Shown here piece by piece: positions 17,384-25,577 of a DNA stretch of 64,000 bases. How positions within the stretch are numbered: the first letter of the stretch is position 1; each line of letters begins with the position of its first letter. The notes below the pieces were generated by a model. The model was not told the origin of the DNA and ran no database searches. It saw only the letters and a program-made list of their open reading frames with translations. Made by a program: the position numbers and the translations under genes. Source of the DNA: Streptomyces agglomeratus (GTDB lineage Bacteria > Actinomycetota > Actinomycetes > Streptomycetales > Streptomycetaceae); contig NZ_MEHJ01000001.1 in the NCBI RefSeq assembly GCF_001746415.1, positions 7,074,501 through 7,138,500 of the forward strand. Direction: 5' to 3'.

Positions 17384-18421
17384 CTAGCTCGCCCTGCGGC
17401 CCGCGAGCGGCGCCGTCTGCTCGCCGCTTCCCTTGCGTACGCCCTCCAGGAACTCCTGGATCGCGTCGGTGGACGTACGCAGCGGCTGCCAGCCGAGCTC
17501 CCGGCGGGCGCGCGACGCGTCCAGCACCGGCAGCCGCAGCACCGCGTCGAACAGGTGCGGAGAAGCGGGGGCGAGACGCGCGCTCCAGGCCGCGGCCAGC
17601 GCGGCGCGGACCACACCCGTGGGCACCCGTACGACCTTCGCCTCCAGCAGTTCGCCCAGCACACGCGCGTCGACGACGGGATCGGCGGCCAGGTTGAACG
17701 CGCCGCTCACGTCGCGCAGGACGGCCTGCCGGTAGGCGTCCGCGGCGTCGTCGGTGTGCAGGGCCTGAAGGACCAGACCCTTCATGTCGGGCACCCACGG
17801 CAGCAGATCCGGCCGGACCAGCGGGCCGGGGAGGAAGCGTCCCGCGAAGATGCGCCGCTGCTCGCTCGCCGACGTCTCCTTGAACAGGAACGCCGGACGC
17901 ATGCGTACGACGCGGACATGCGGGTGCTCGTACTCGAAGGTGTCCAGCACCCGTTCGAGGTACGACTTCTCACGGCAGTACGCCGCGTCGGGCCAGCCGT
18001 GGGTGGGCCAGGACTCGTCGACACCCGGCGCCTCCTTCGGCCCCGGGGAGTATGCGCCGACCGACGAGGCGTGCACCAGTGCGGGCACGCCGGCGGCCAC
18101 CACCGCCCGGAAGACCCTGAGGGACCCGAGGACGTTGGTCTGCCAGGTGAGCGCCGGGTCGTGGGTCGGCTGGAAGCGCCAGGCGAGGTGGACCACGGCG
18201 TCCGCGCCGGCGAACCAGCCGGCGAGCCCGTCACCGTCCGCCTCCTCGCCCAGGTCCACGGCCGCCCATTCCGTCCGTGGGAAGGCCAGGTCGGGAACCC
18301 GGCGCGCGAGGCCCAGGACGGAACCGACCCGGGGATCCTCGGCCAGTGTGCGCACCACACTGGTGCCGACATTTCCGGTGGCGCCCGTGACGACCACCCG
18401 CAGCCCTGTTGTCTCGTTCAT
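17384..18421 (-). CDS. NAD-dependent epimerase/dehydratase (extended SDR)
   Basis: This 345-aa protein opens with VVVTGATGNVGTSVVRTLAE, the extended-SDR dinucleotide motif. The catalytic region has Ser in VHASSVGAYSPG, and the Tyr-x-x-x-Lys pair in DAAYCREKSYLER. DVSGAFNLAADPVVDARVL marks the C-terminal substrate domain. Members act on nucleotide sugars or related metabolites. No sugar-nucleotide genes adjoin it. It is followed upstream by the small helical protein and ctaD on the same strand but with gaps, so its transcript limits are unclear. Confidence 0.85.
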   Translation of the reverse strand: MNETTGLRVVVTGATGNVGTSVVRTLAEDPRVGSVLGLARRVPDLAFPRTEWAAVDLGEEADGDGLAGWFAGADAVVHLAWRFQPTHDPALTWQTNVLGSLRVFRAVVAAGVPALVHASSVGAYSPGPKEAPGVDESWPTHGWPDAAYCREKSYLERVLDTFEYEHPHVRVVRMRPAFLFKETSASEQRRIFAGRFLPGPLVRPDLLPWVPDMKGLVLQALHTDDAADAYRQAVLRDVSGAFNLAADPVVDARVLGELLEAKVVRVPTGVVRAALAAAWSARLAPASPHLFDAVLRLPVLDASRARRELGWQPLRTSTDAIQEFLEGVRKGSGEQTAPLAGRRAS

Positions 18422-18518
18422 GAGGCACTCCGTGACCTTGAGCCTGCTCGCCGTTACCGTGCTTCCGAACCAGGCGGACGTTGTGCGGGTCCCCAGAACA
18501 GGACGGGCGAAACGGGCG

Positions 18519-18905
18519 CTACCGGACGAGGAAGGTGAGCGCCGCGCCCGCCCCGCTCACCGCGCCGGCCCACAGGACGGTCACCGCCACGCAACGCCTC
18601 CTGAGCTGCTCGTACCGCGCGGAGTACTCGGCGCGCAGAGAGGTGGCGCGAGCGGAGACGCGCACCAGCATGGCGCGCGATGCGGCCAGCCGTTCGGCCG
18701 TGTAGACGCGTTCCACGTCCTCGCGCTGCGCCGTGGTGAGCCAGGGCAACTGCTCGCTGAACCGCCCGGCGTGGAGGCGCGCCTCCGCCACCTCGGCGCT
18801 CCACAGGAGGTAACCCTCCAGCTGCGCCAGACCGCGGTCGCTCTCCGCCTCGGGCTCCACGCTCACGTTCTCGGGCTCCACGCTCACGCCTCCTTCCGCA
18901 CTCAC
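18519..18905 (-). CDS. Small coiled-coil protein with C-terminal membrane helix, downstream of ctaD
   Basis: This 128-aa protein has an acidic N-terminus and a long amphipathic helical middle (AEVAEARLHAGRFSEQLPWL, VERVYTAERLAASRAMLV). One C-terminal membrane segment follows (AVTVLWAGAVSGAGAALTFL) with the chain ending in VR. It starts 9 bp after ctaD on the same strand, so it is probably co-transcribed. Comparable genes follow ctaD paralogues in Streptomyces, suggesting an accessory role in the oxidase, but I know no assigned function. Confidence 0.65.
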   Translation of the reverse strand: MSAEGGVSVEPENVSVEPEAESDRGLAQLEGYLLWSAEVAEARLHAGRFSEQLPWLTTAQREDVERVYTAERLAASRAMLVRVSARATSLRAEYSARYEQLRRRCVAVTVLWAGAVSGAGAALTFLVR

Positions 18906-18914
18906 GCGGCGTAC

Positions 18915-20647
18915 TCAGCTCTGCTTGTCTCCCGGCGCCACGGTCACGGAGGCGTCGGGCCGGTTGTGCGCCTGGTCGATGGCGGCGATCAGGGGGTGGT
19001 GCAGGTCGAACGCCGGAGATTCGGAACGGATGCGGGGGAGCGTCACGAAGTTGTGGCGGGGCGGCGGGCAGGACGTCGCCCACTCCAGCGACCGGCCGAA
19101 TCCCCACGGGTCGTCGACCAGCACCGGCACGCCGTACTTGGAGGTCTTCCAGACGTTGTAGAAGAACGGCAGGAGCGACATGCCCAGCAGGAACGAGCTG
19201 ATCGACGACACCGTGTTCAGCACGGTGAAGCCGTCGGCCGCCAGGTAGTCGGCGTACCGGCGCGGCATGCCCTCGGCGCCCAGCCAGTGCTGCACCAGGA
19301 ACGTGCCGTGGAAGCCCACGAACAGCGTCCAGAAGGTGATCTTGCCGAGGCGCTCGTCCAGCATCTTGCCGGTGAACTTCGGCCACCAGAAGTGGAATCC
19401 GGCGAACATCGCGAAGACCACGGTGCCGAACACGACGTAGTGGAAGTGCGCGACGACGAAGTACGAGTCGGTCACGTGGAAGTCCAGTGGCGGCGACGCC
19501 AGGATGATGCCGGTCAGACCGCCGAAGAGGAACGTGACGAGGAAGCCGGTGGCCCAGAGCATGGGCGTCTCGAAGCTGAGCGAGCCCTTCCACATGGTGC
19601 CGATCCAGTTGAAGAACTTCACGCCGGTCGGCACGGCGATCAGGAACGTCATGAACGAGAAGAACGGCAGCAGCACCGCGCCCGTCGGGAACATGTGGTG
19701 CGCCCACACGGTCGCCGAGAGGCCCGCGATCGCGATGGTCGCGCCCACCAGGCCGATGTAACCGAAGATCGGCTTGCGGCTGAAGACCGGGATGATCTCG
19801 GTGACGATTCCGAAGAACGGCAGCGCGATGATGTACACCTCTGGGTGTCCGAAGAACCAGAAGAGGTGCTGCCACAGGATCGATCCGCCGATGGCCGGGT
19901 CGAAGATGTGCGCGCCGAACTTGCGGTCCGCCTCCAGCGCGAGGAGCGCGGCGGCCAGTACCGGGAAGGCGAGGAGCACCAGTACACCGGTCAGCAGGAT
20001 GTTCCAGGTGAAGATCGGCATCCGGAACATCGTCATGCCGGGCGCGCGCATGCAGATGATCGTGGTGATGAAGTTGACCGAGCCGAGGATCGTGCCGAAG
20101 CCGGAGAAGGCCAGGCCCATGATCCACATGTCGGCGCCGATGCCCGGCGAATGCACCGCATCGTTCAGTGGGGAGTAGGCGAACCAGCCGAAGTCCGGCG
20201 TACCGTCCGGGGTCAGGAGCCCGCCCACCGCGATGGTCGAGCCGAAGAGGTAGAGCCAGTACGCGAACATGTTCAGCCGGGGAACGCCACGTCGGGCGCG
20301 CCGATCTGAAGGGGCATAATCCAGTTCGCGAAACCGGCGAACAGCGGCGTCGCGAACATCAGCAGCATGATCGTGCCGTGCATCGTGAACGCCTGGTTGA
20401 ACTGCTCGTTCGACACGATCTGGATGCCGGGCCGGGCGAGTTCCGCGCGCATCAGCAGCGCCATGATCCCGCCGATGACGAAGAACACGAACGACGTGGT
20501 CAGATACAGCGTGCCGATCGTCTTGTGGTCGGTGGTGGTCAGCCATTTGATGACGACGCTGCCCCGCCGGTGCGGGTGGACCGGAAGCTCGTCCTCGTAG
20601 CTCTCCGGCTCCGGGCCGGCCGGTCCTGCGGTGTGCATCGTCGTCAT
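18915..20647 (-). pseudogene. ctaD: Cytochrome c oxidase subunit I, frameshifted
   Basis: The real start is ATG 20647 with GGAGGAACG before it. The N-terminal part ([53 protein letters not shown]) then hits a stop. The protein continues in the next frame from [13 protein letters not shown] to the end, with heme-copper motifs ([31 protein letters not shown]). The join lies in a run of four G at 20279-20282; five would restore [11 protein letters not shown]. With one base added the gene encodes about 577 aa, normal for Streptomyces CtaD. No ctaC/ctaE genes adjoin, so this looks like a secondary copy. It may be true decay or a homopolymer error. Confidence 0.88.
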
Positions 20648-20759
20648 CCCGACGTTCCTCCGGTTGGCAGTGTCGTGCGGTGGCCCGCCGGCCACTTGCC
20701 CGGCAGCAAACCAGCCGCGCGACACGGATGCGCGCCCGGAGGCTGGTACGGCGTCAAGT

Positions 20760-22004
20760 TCACCCGGTCGGCCCCTCGGTGACCGGAGTGTCGGGGGCCG
20801 GCGGAAGCGGCGTCTGCGGGGACGCCGGCGCGGGGGGCTCGGGAGCCGGTGAATCCGGGGCCGGTGAGTCCGGGGCCGGTGAGTCCGGGGCCGGTGACTG
20901 CGGCTCCTGCTCCGCGGGCGGCGGCTCCGACGCGGGGGACTCGGTCGACGGCGATTCGGGGAACGTGGCCGGCGACGAGTTGTCCGGGGACGGCGAGGGC
21001 GACTTCGTCTCCTTGGCGGGTGGCGCGGTCTGCTCGTCGTCGGTGCCCGTGTCACCGGTGTCGCGGGCGAACCACTCGCCGCTCTCCGGGTCGTACATCA
21101 CGAATTCCTTCACCGGCTCGGGCGCCGGCGCCACCGTCACGACGTTCGCGGCCCGGTACCCGGGCCACGGGCTGCCCTTGCGCTTCGGCGTACCCCGCAG
21201 GGCGACCGGCGGACGCAGCGGATTCCCGCACGCGCACCGCACCCGCGGCACGCCCCGGTCGTCGACCAGGACGGCCGTTCCCGCCTGGAGCACCGACTGG
21301 TAGGGGGTGGCGGCGCCGTTGCGGTAGCCGTGGTTGGTGACGCGGGTGTCCAGCCGCAGCTGCACGGGGGTTAGTGACCGCAGATACGCGGGTACGCCGG
21401 TGGGCGCGATGTCCAGGACGGAGGCGAACGCCTTGTTCTTGTCCTGCTGGGCGGTGAGCGCGGAGATCTGCTTCTCCACGTTGCAGCTGGCCACCTTCCG
21501 GGTCCCGCCGTACAGACCCGGTTCGGCCCCGTCCATCGCCCGGGTGACGTTGGTCCGGGTGGGTGACACGCTCGGCTGCACGCTCTGCGGCGTCGTCGGC
21601 GACGCCGTCGCGGCCGGGGAGGTCTCACGGGCCGTCGACTCGGTGTACGGATCGGGACCGGACGAGCCCGCGGTCTCCAGAAACACCTCGCCGCCCGCGA
21701 CCGATCCGCCGTCCGGCCGGGTGAGGACGACCGTCACCACCACGGCGGCCACGACGAGGGTGGCGATGGCCGCGACCCGGGGGACGGACCGCCACCAGGG
21801 ACGGCCGGGGCCTTCGGGGCCGCCCGCGCCACGGGGACCGCCCGGCCCGCCGCCCGGAGGGCCGCCCGGAGGACCGCCCGGAGGACCGGACGGGGTGTCG
21901 GGCGGCGGCGTCGGACCGCGCTGCCCCGGTTGTGAAGGGCCCGAGAGCGGGCCGGAAGGAGGTCCTGTGGGGCGGCCGGAGGACGGCGGTTGCTGAGTAC
22001 TCAC
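20760..22004 (-). CDS. Proline-rich membrane-anchored protein with conserved central domain (DUF6777-like)
   Basis: This 414-aa protein has a cytoplasmic Pro/Gly-rich head ([14 protein letters not shown]), one membrane helix ([19 protein letters not shown]), and an outside domain at about 115-300. That domain contains [53 protein letters not shown] and [10 protein letters not shown]. The tail is Pro/Ser/Glu-rich with PAPDS repeats. Three Cys in the outer domain could form disulfides. I recognise the core as DUF6777-like from memory. Such proteins often sit near Ser/Thr kinases; one lies 1.5 kb away. Function unknown. Confidence 0.7.
   Translation of the reverse strand: MSTQQPPSSGRPTGPPSGPLSGPSQPGQRGPTPPPDTPSGPPGGPPGGPPGGGPGGPRGAGGPEGPGRPWWRSVPRVAAIATLVVAAVVVTVVLTRPDGGSVAGGEVFLETAGSSGPDPYTESTARETSPAATASPTTPQSVQPSVSPTRTNVTRAMDGAEPGLYGGTRKVASCNVEKQISALTAQQDKNKAFASVLDIAPTGVPAYLRSLTPVQLRLDTRVTNHGYRNGAATPYQSVLQAGTAVLVDDRGVPRVRCACGNPLRPPVALRGTPKRKGSPWPGYRAANVVTVAPAPEPVKEFVMYDPESGEWFARDTGDTGTDDEQTAPPAKETKSPSPSPDNSSPATFPESPSTESPASEPPPAEQEPQSPAPDSPAPDSPAPDSPAPEPPAPASPQTPLPPAPDTPVTEGPTG
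20851..20895. repeat. Three 15-bp tandem repeats encoding PAPDS
   Basis: The unit GAGTCCGGGGCCGGT occurs three times in tandem (20851, 20866, 20881; the first copy has GAA for GAG). The period is a multiple of three, so copy number can change without breaking the reading frame of the tail at 20760-22004. Confidence 0.9.
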
Positions 22005-22146
22005 GGGCGGTTCTCCCCAACGTAGGGATCGGTCGCACTGCGTACAATTCTTCCTACCTTGCGTGCATATTGTGTGCCTCGCACCCGTACGGCCCGCAAG
22101 CTGACGCGGTCGGCCCTCTCCGGCGGCGGACCGCCGCTCCCGTGCT

Positions 22147-22161
22147 TAGCGTGGCAGCGTG
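22147..22161 (+). promoter_or_regulatory. Leaderless promoter -10 (TAGCGT) at streptophobe gene
   Basis: TAGCGT at 22147-22152 is followed by 6 nt and then the GTG start at 22159. This is the usual geometry of leaderless Streptomyces genes, and there is no ribosome site. Confidence 0.55.
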
Positions 22162-23454
22162 AGCCAGCAGCAGTTCAGCGACCGCAGCCGCGCCGCCCGC
22201 GCCGCACACCTCTGGCGTGACGCCCTCGTGGCGGTCGTCGCTGGCCTGGCGGCCATGGCCGTCACAGCCACCCTCGGCCTGTGGGCCGCGGGCGCGGCCG
22301 ACCTGCCGGGAGGAGCGTTCCCGCACGTCGTCGCGGCCGTCGTCGTGATGGCGGCCGGCGGCTCCGTCGATGTGGCGGGCGCCGCCGGGGCGCTCGCGGA
22401 GACCAAGGCCGACCTCTCGGTACTGCCTCTCTCCGTGACCCTCGCCGGGGCCCTGGTGATCGCCACGCTCTTCCTGCGGCCGCTGCGGCACCGGGCCGTC
22501 GCCGGTACCCGTGAACTGGCCGGTCGCGCAGCCCGGTTGGCCGTCCTGTGGATCGTGGCCCTCATCCTGCTCGCGCTCCTCGCGCGGCACACCTTCCGCA
22601 TCCCCCTGGGCGACCCGACAGGCGGCCTCCTCGACGACCTGCTCGACGACGCCTCCCCCGAGGTGGGTTTCCGGGCCGACATCCCCGTCACGCTGCTGTT
22701 CGGACTGCTGTGGCTGGCTGGCCTCCTGATCCTCGCCCTCCTCGTGTCGCGCAGAGCCCCGCTCCCCGCCCGCCTGCTGCGCTATCAGGAGCCCGTCCGG
22801 CCCGCCGCCTTCGCCATGGTCGTGCTGCTGCTCGCGTACGTCGCACTGGGGCTGGTCCTCGGGCTCGTCGTCCTGGTGACGCACGGACACCGCGCCGAGA
22901 CACTCGCCGTGATCCTCCTCGGACTGCCGAACCTCACCTGGCTCGCCCTGACCCTGGGGCTCGGCGCGTCCTGGGAGGGCAAGGTGGACGGCCCCTTCGG
23001 ACTGCCGATGCCCAAGGTGCTGGACGAGGTGCTCCGTACGGGGGACATCTCCACCGTCAACCTCGGGACGCTCACCGAGCAGGACGGACGGGCGTGGTGG
23101 CTGCTGGTCGCCGCGGCCGTCCTGGTGCCGGCGGCGGCGTTCCTCATGGCGGTCCGCTCGCCCGCGCGGACGCGGCTCTGGCAGCACGCGGTCCACATGA
23201 CCGTCGCCCTCGCCCTCACGGTGCTGATGATCTGTCTGCTCGCCCGCCTCTCCGCGCGCCTGGGGCTTTCGCTGCTCGGCCTCGATGACCTCTTCGACGC
23301 CGGCGGCGGCCTCGGGGGAGAGGTGTCACTGCGGCCGCGGCTGTGGACGGCGCTCGGCTTCGCGGTGCTGTGGGGGCTGGTCGCCGGCTTCCTCGGCAGT
23401 CTGGCGGCCGCCCGGGTCCACCGGCGGGGCGAGGTCGGGACGAAGGAACGCTGA
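22159..23454 (+). CDS. Streptophobe-family multi-span membrane protein
   Basis: This 431-aa integral membrane protein has about ten hydrophobic segments (for example VAVVAGLAAMAVTATLGLWA, LVIATLFLRPL, IPVTLLFGLLWLAGLLILAL) and loops with few conserved polar residues. GAAGALAETKADLSVLPLS and the large loop GASWEGKVDGPFGLPMP are typical of the Streptomyces-restricted streptophobe family, recognised from memory. No biochemical function is known. The start at GTG 22159 appears leaderless. It is divergent from the DUF6777-like gene. Confidence 0.78.
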   Translation: MSQQQFSDRSRAARAAHLWRDALVAVVAGLAAMAVTATLGLWAAGAADLPGGAFPHVVAAVVVMAAGGSVDVAGAAGALAETKADLSVLPLSVTLAGALVIATLFLRPLRHRAVAGTRELAGRAARLAVLWIVALILLALLARHTFRIPLGDPTGGLLDDLLDDASPEVGFRADIPVTLLFGLLWLAGLLILALLVSRRAPLPARLLRYQEPVRPAAFAMVVLLLAYVALGLVLGLVVLVTHGHRAETLAVILLGLPNLTWLALTLGLGASWEGKVDGPFGLPMPKVLDEVLRTGDISTVNLGTLTEQDGRAWWLLVAAAVLVPAAAFLMAVRSPARTRLWQHAVHMTVALALTVLMICLLARLSARLGLSLLGLDDLFDAGGGLGGEVSLRPRLWTALGFAVLWGLVAGFLGSLAAARVHRRGEVGTKER

Positions 23455-23472
23455 CCGCCGCCCCGCGCACGC

Positions 23473-24480
23473 CTATCCGGCGTGACCGGGGAAGACGGGC
23501 AGCGCCCAGCGCGGCGGGGCGGGCGGCGCCCCGGCGTCGGACGACCCCGTACCGGAGCCGGGGTCGACCGGCGGCGGCGGACGGTCCCGGGGGCCGACAC
23601 CGGCCGCCGCGGCGCGCAGGGCGGCGACGAACTGAAGGCAGGAGCCGTACCGGTCGTCCGGACTCTTGGCGAGCGCCTTCGCCAGTACGGCGTCGACGGC
23701 CTCCGGCAGATCGGGCCGCGACTCGGTCAGGGGCGGCGGCGGGTCGAACTGGTGCGCCCACAACAGGGCCATGTCGTCGTCACGCTGGAAGGGCGGCGCG
23801 CCGGCCATTGTCTCGTGGACGACGCAGGCGAGGCTGTAGACATCGCATCTGCCGTCCACCGGGCGTCCCGAGATCTGTTCCGGCGCCACGTAGTCGAGCG
23901 TGCCGACGAACTGGCCGACGGTGGTGAAACCGGTCAGTGAAAGCGACTTCTTCGTCAGGCCGAAGTCCGTCAGGTACACGTGCTCCGGGTGCTCGCTGTC
24001 CGTTCCCTCGGCGACCAGGATGTTGCCGGGTTTGACGTCCCGGTGCACGAGGTCGTGGCCGTGGGCCGCGTCGAGCGCGGACGCGACCTGTGCGGCGATC
24101 CGCGACGCGGTCCCCACCGGCAACGGGCCCTGGCGGTCGAGCAGGTGGCGCAGGTCCTGACCGGCGACGAAGCGCATGGCGATGTAGAGCACGCCCTCGG
24201 TCTCGCCGGCCTCGAAGACCGGCACGATGTGCGGGTGGTCGATGGCGGCGGCCACCCGGGACTCGTGGGTGAAGCGCCGTCGGAAGGTGTCGTTGCGCGC
24301 GAGTTCGGGGGCGAGCAGCTTGAGGGCGACCGTACGGTCCAGGCGCAGGTCCCTGGCGCGGTAGACCACGGCCATGCCGCCGCGGCCGATCTCGCTCTCC
24401 ACGAGGTACCCGGCGATCCGGGTTCCCAGCAGCTCGGACGGTCTTCCGGCCATGCCGCTCTCGCGAGGCGTGCGCGCCAT
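23473..24480 (-). CDS. Ser/Thr protein kinase (PknB-type, cytoplasmic)
   Basis: This about 335-aa kinase starts at ATG 24480, where it overlaps the stop of the upstream gene (TGATG); GTG 24483 is possible. Kinase motifs are complete: glycine loop EIGRGGMAVVYRAR, Lys in VALKLL, catalytic loop VHRDVKPGNILV, DFG in LTDFGLTKKS, activation-segment threonines in TGFTTVGQFVGTLDYVAPEQ. A Pro/Gly-rich tail of about 50 residues follows. There is no membrane helix or PASTA domain. It is translationally coupled to the Thr-repeat protein and lies in an operon with a double-FHA ABC exporter, its likely targets. Confidence 0.92.
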   Translation of the reverse strand: MARTPRESGMAGRPSELLGTRIAGYLVESEIGRGGMAVVYRARDLRLDRTVALKLLAPELARNDTFRRRFTHESRVAAAIDHPHIVPVFEAGETEGVLYIAMRFVAGQDLRHLLDRQGPLPVGTASRIAAQVASALDAAHGHDLVHRDVKPGNILVAEGTDSEHPEHVYLTDFGLTKKSLSLTGFTTVGQFVGTLDYVAPEQISGRPVDGRCDVYSLACVVHETMAGAPPFQRDDDMALLWAHQFDPPPPLTESRPDLPEAVDAVLAKALAKSPDDRYGSCLQFVAALRAAAAGVGPRDRPPPPVDPGSGTGSSDAGAPPAPPRWALPVFPGHAG

Positions 24481-25565
24481 CACCCGTCACCGGGCCGGGC
24501 CGTGGGACGCCGGGAGGCGCCGTCGCCGGGTCCGACGAGCCGGGTGGCCGTACGGTCGTCGCTGCCGCTGCCGCTGCCGCTGCCGTCGTCGCCGTCGTCC
24601 CCGGCGGGACGCCCCTGCCCGGAATCGACGACGCGGGTGGGCTCGGGCGTGGCCGCGCGGTCGCCGCCGGGCGGCCCGGTAGGGGGGTGGGCCGGTGGCT
24701 CGACGACGCGGGTGGGCTCGGGTGGCGCCGGGCGGGTGTCGTCCGGGGTGGTGGGGGCCGCGACTTGGGTCGGGTCGGCGGCTCCCGCCTGCGGGTCGAC
24801 GACACGGGTGGGCTCCGGTGGCGCCGCGCGGTCGTGCCCGGCGGGCCCGGTGTCGGTGACGGCCGGTGGGCCGACGACCCTCGTCGGTTCCGGTGGTGCC
24901 GGGTGGCCGTCGTCCGGGGGGCCGGTGGGGGCGCCGGCCGGTGGGGCGACGACTTGGGTGGGTTCCGGCGGGGGCGGTCCGGCGCCGCCGTCGCGGGAGA
25001 CCGCCCCGCCCGGGTCCGCAGCCGGCTCCGGGGGCCGCGCCGCCACCTGGGTGGGTTCGCGGGGCGGTGGCTGGGCGTCGGTTGGGGAAGCCGAGGCGGC
25101 GTACGTGGTGAGGCGGGTGCCGTCGCAGTACACCCAGCGCTCGTGCTCCGCGTCGTACAGCCACACCGACTCGCCGTCGACCACCGTCCCGACCCGCAGC
25201 CCGCGCGTGCGGCGGCGGAAGCCCTCGCCGTCCGTGCGCCCCGCCGTCAGGTCCTCCGCGGCTCGCCGGTACTGGCTCAGGGACTCCTCGACGCGGGCCA
25301 GCAGGGGGCGCGGGTCCGCCGTCCGGGCCATCGGCTGCCCGGCCACCGGTGGCTCGCGCGGTACGGACACGAGCAGACGGCCGTCCACCCAGGCCGACCA
25401 GCCGTTGGCACAGAGGATCTGTCCCCAGTCCCCCCGCCGCCCGATCAGCTGCACGGGCAGCAGCGGGTCGAGCGGCTCCGTCGGCCGGGACACGTCCGGC
25501 TCCTCCCAGGCGGGCAGCCCGTCCTGGGGGACGACATGCGTGGGGCGGAAGTCGGGTGTCGTCAT
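24480..25565 (-). CDS. Thr-motif repeat protein between kinase and FHA exporter (candidate phosphothreonine scaffold)
   Basis: I know no named family for the whole 361-aa protein. Residues 30-155 look folded and beta-rich (LLPVQLIGRRGDWGQILCAN, VDGESVWLYDAEHERWVYCD). Residues 165-361 are Pro-rich and repeat P-(E/D)-P-T-(R/Q)-V-(V/A), with threonines at about 172, 203, 228, 253, 266, 285 and 310, a variant ATRLV at 341, and a lone PTHVV at residue 9. FHA domains bind pThr peptides, often reading the +3 residue. The gene is 12 bp after the FHA-ABC gene and overlaps the kinase gene. I infer a kinase-written docking array. The acidic DDGDDGSGSGSGSDD spacer is near the end. Confidence 0.75.
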   Translation of the reverse strand: MTTPDFRPTHVVPQDGLPAWEEPDVSRPTEPLDPLLPVQLIGRRGDWGQILCANGWSAWVDGRLLVSVPREPPVAGQPMARTADPRPLLARVEESLSQYRRAAEDLTAGRTDGEGFRRRTRGLRVGTVVDGESVWLYDAEHERWVYCDGTRLTTYAASASPTDAQPPPREPTQVAARPPEPAADPGGAVSRDGGAGPPPPEPTQVVAPPAGAPTGPPDDGHPAPPEPTRVVGPPAVTDTGPAGHDRAAPPEPTRVVDPQAGAADPTQVAAPTTPDDTRPAPPEPTRVVEPPAHPPTGPPGGDRAATPEPTRVVDSGQGRPAGDDGDDGSGSGSGSDDRTATRLVGPGDGASRRPTARPGDG

Positions 25566-25577
25566 GGCGCCCCGTTC

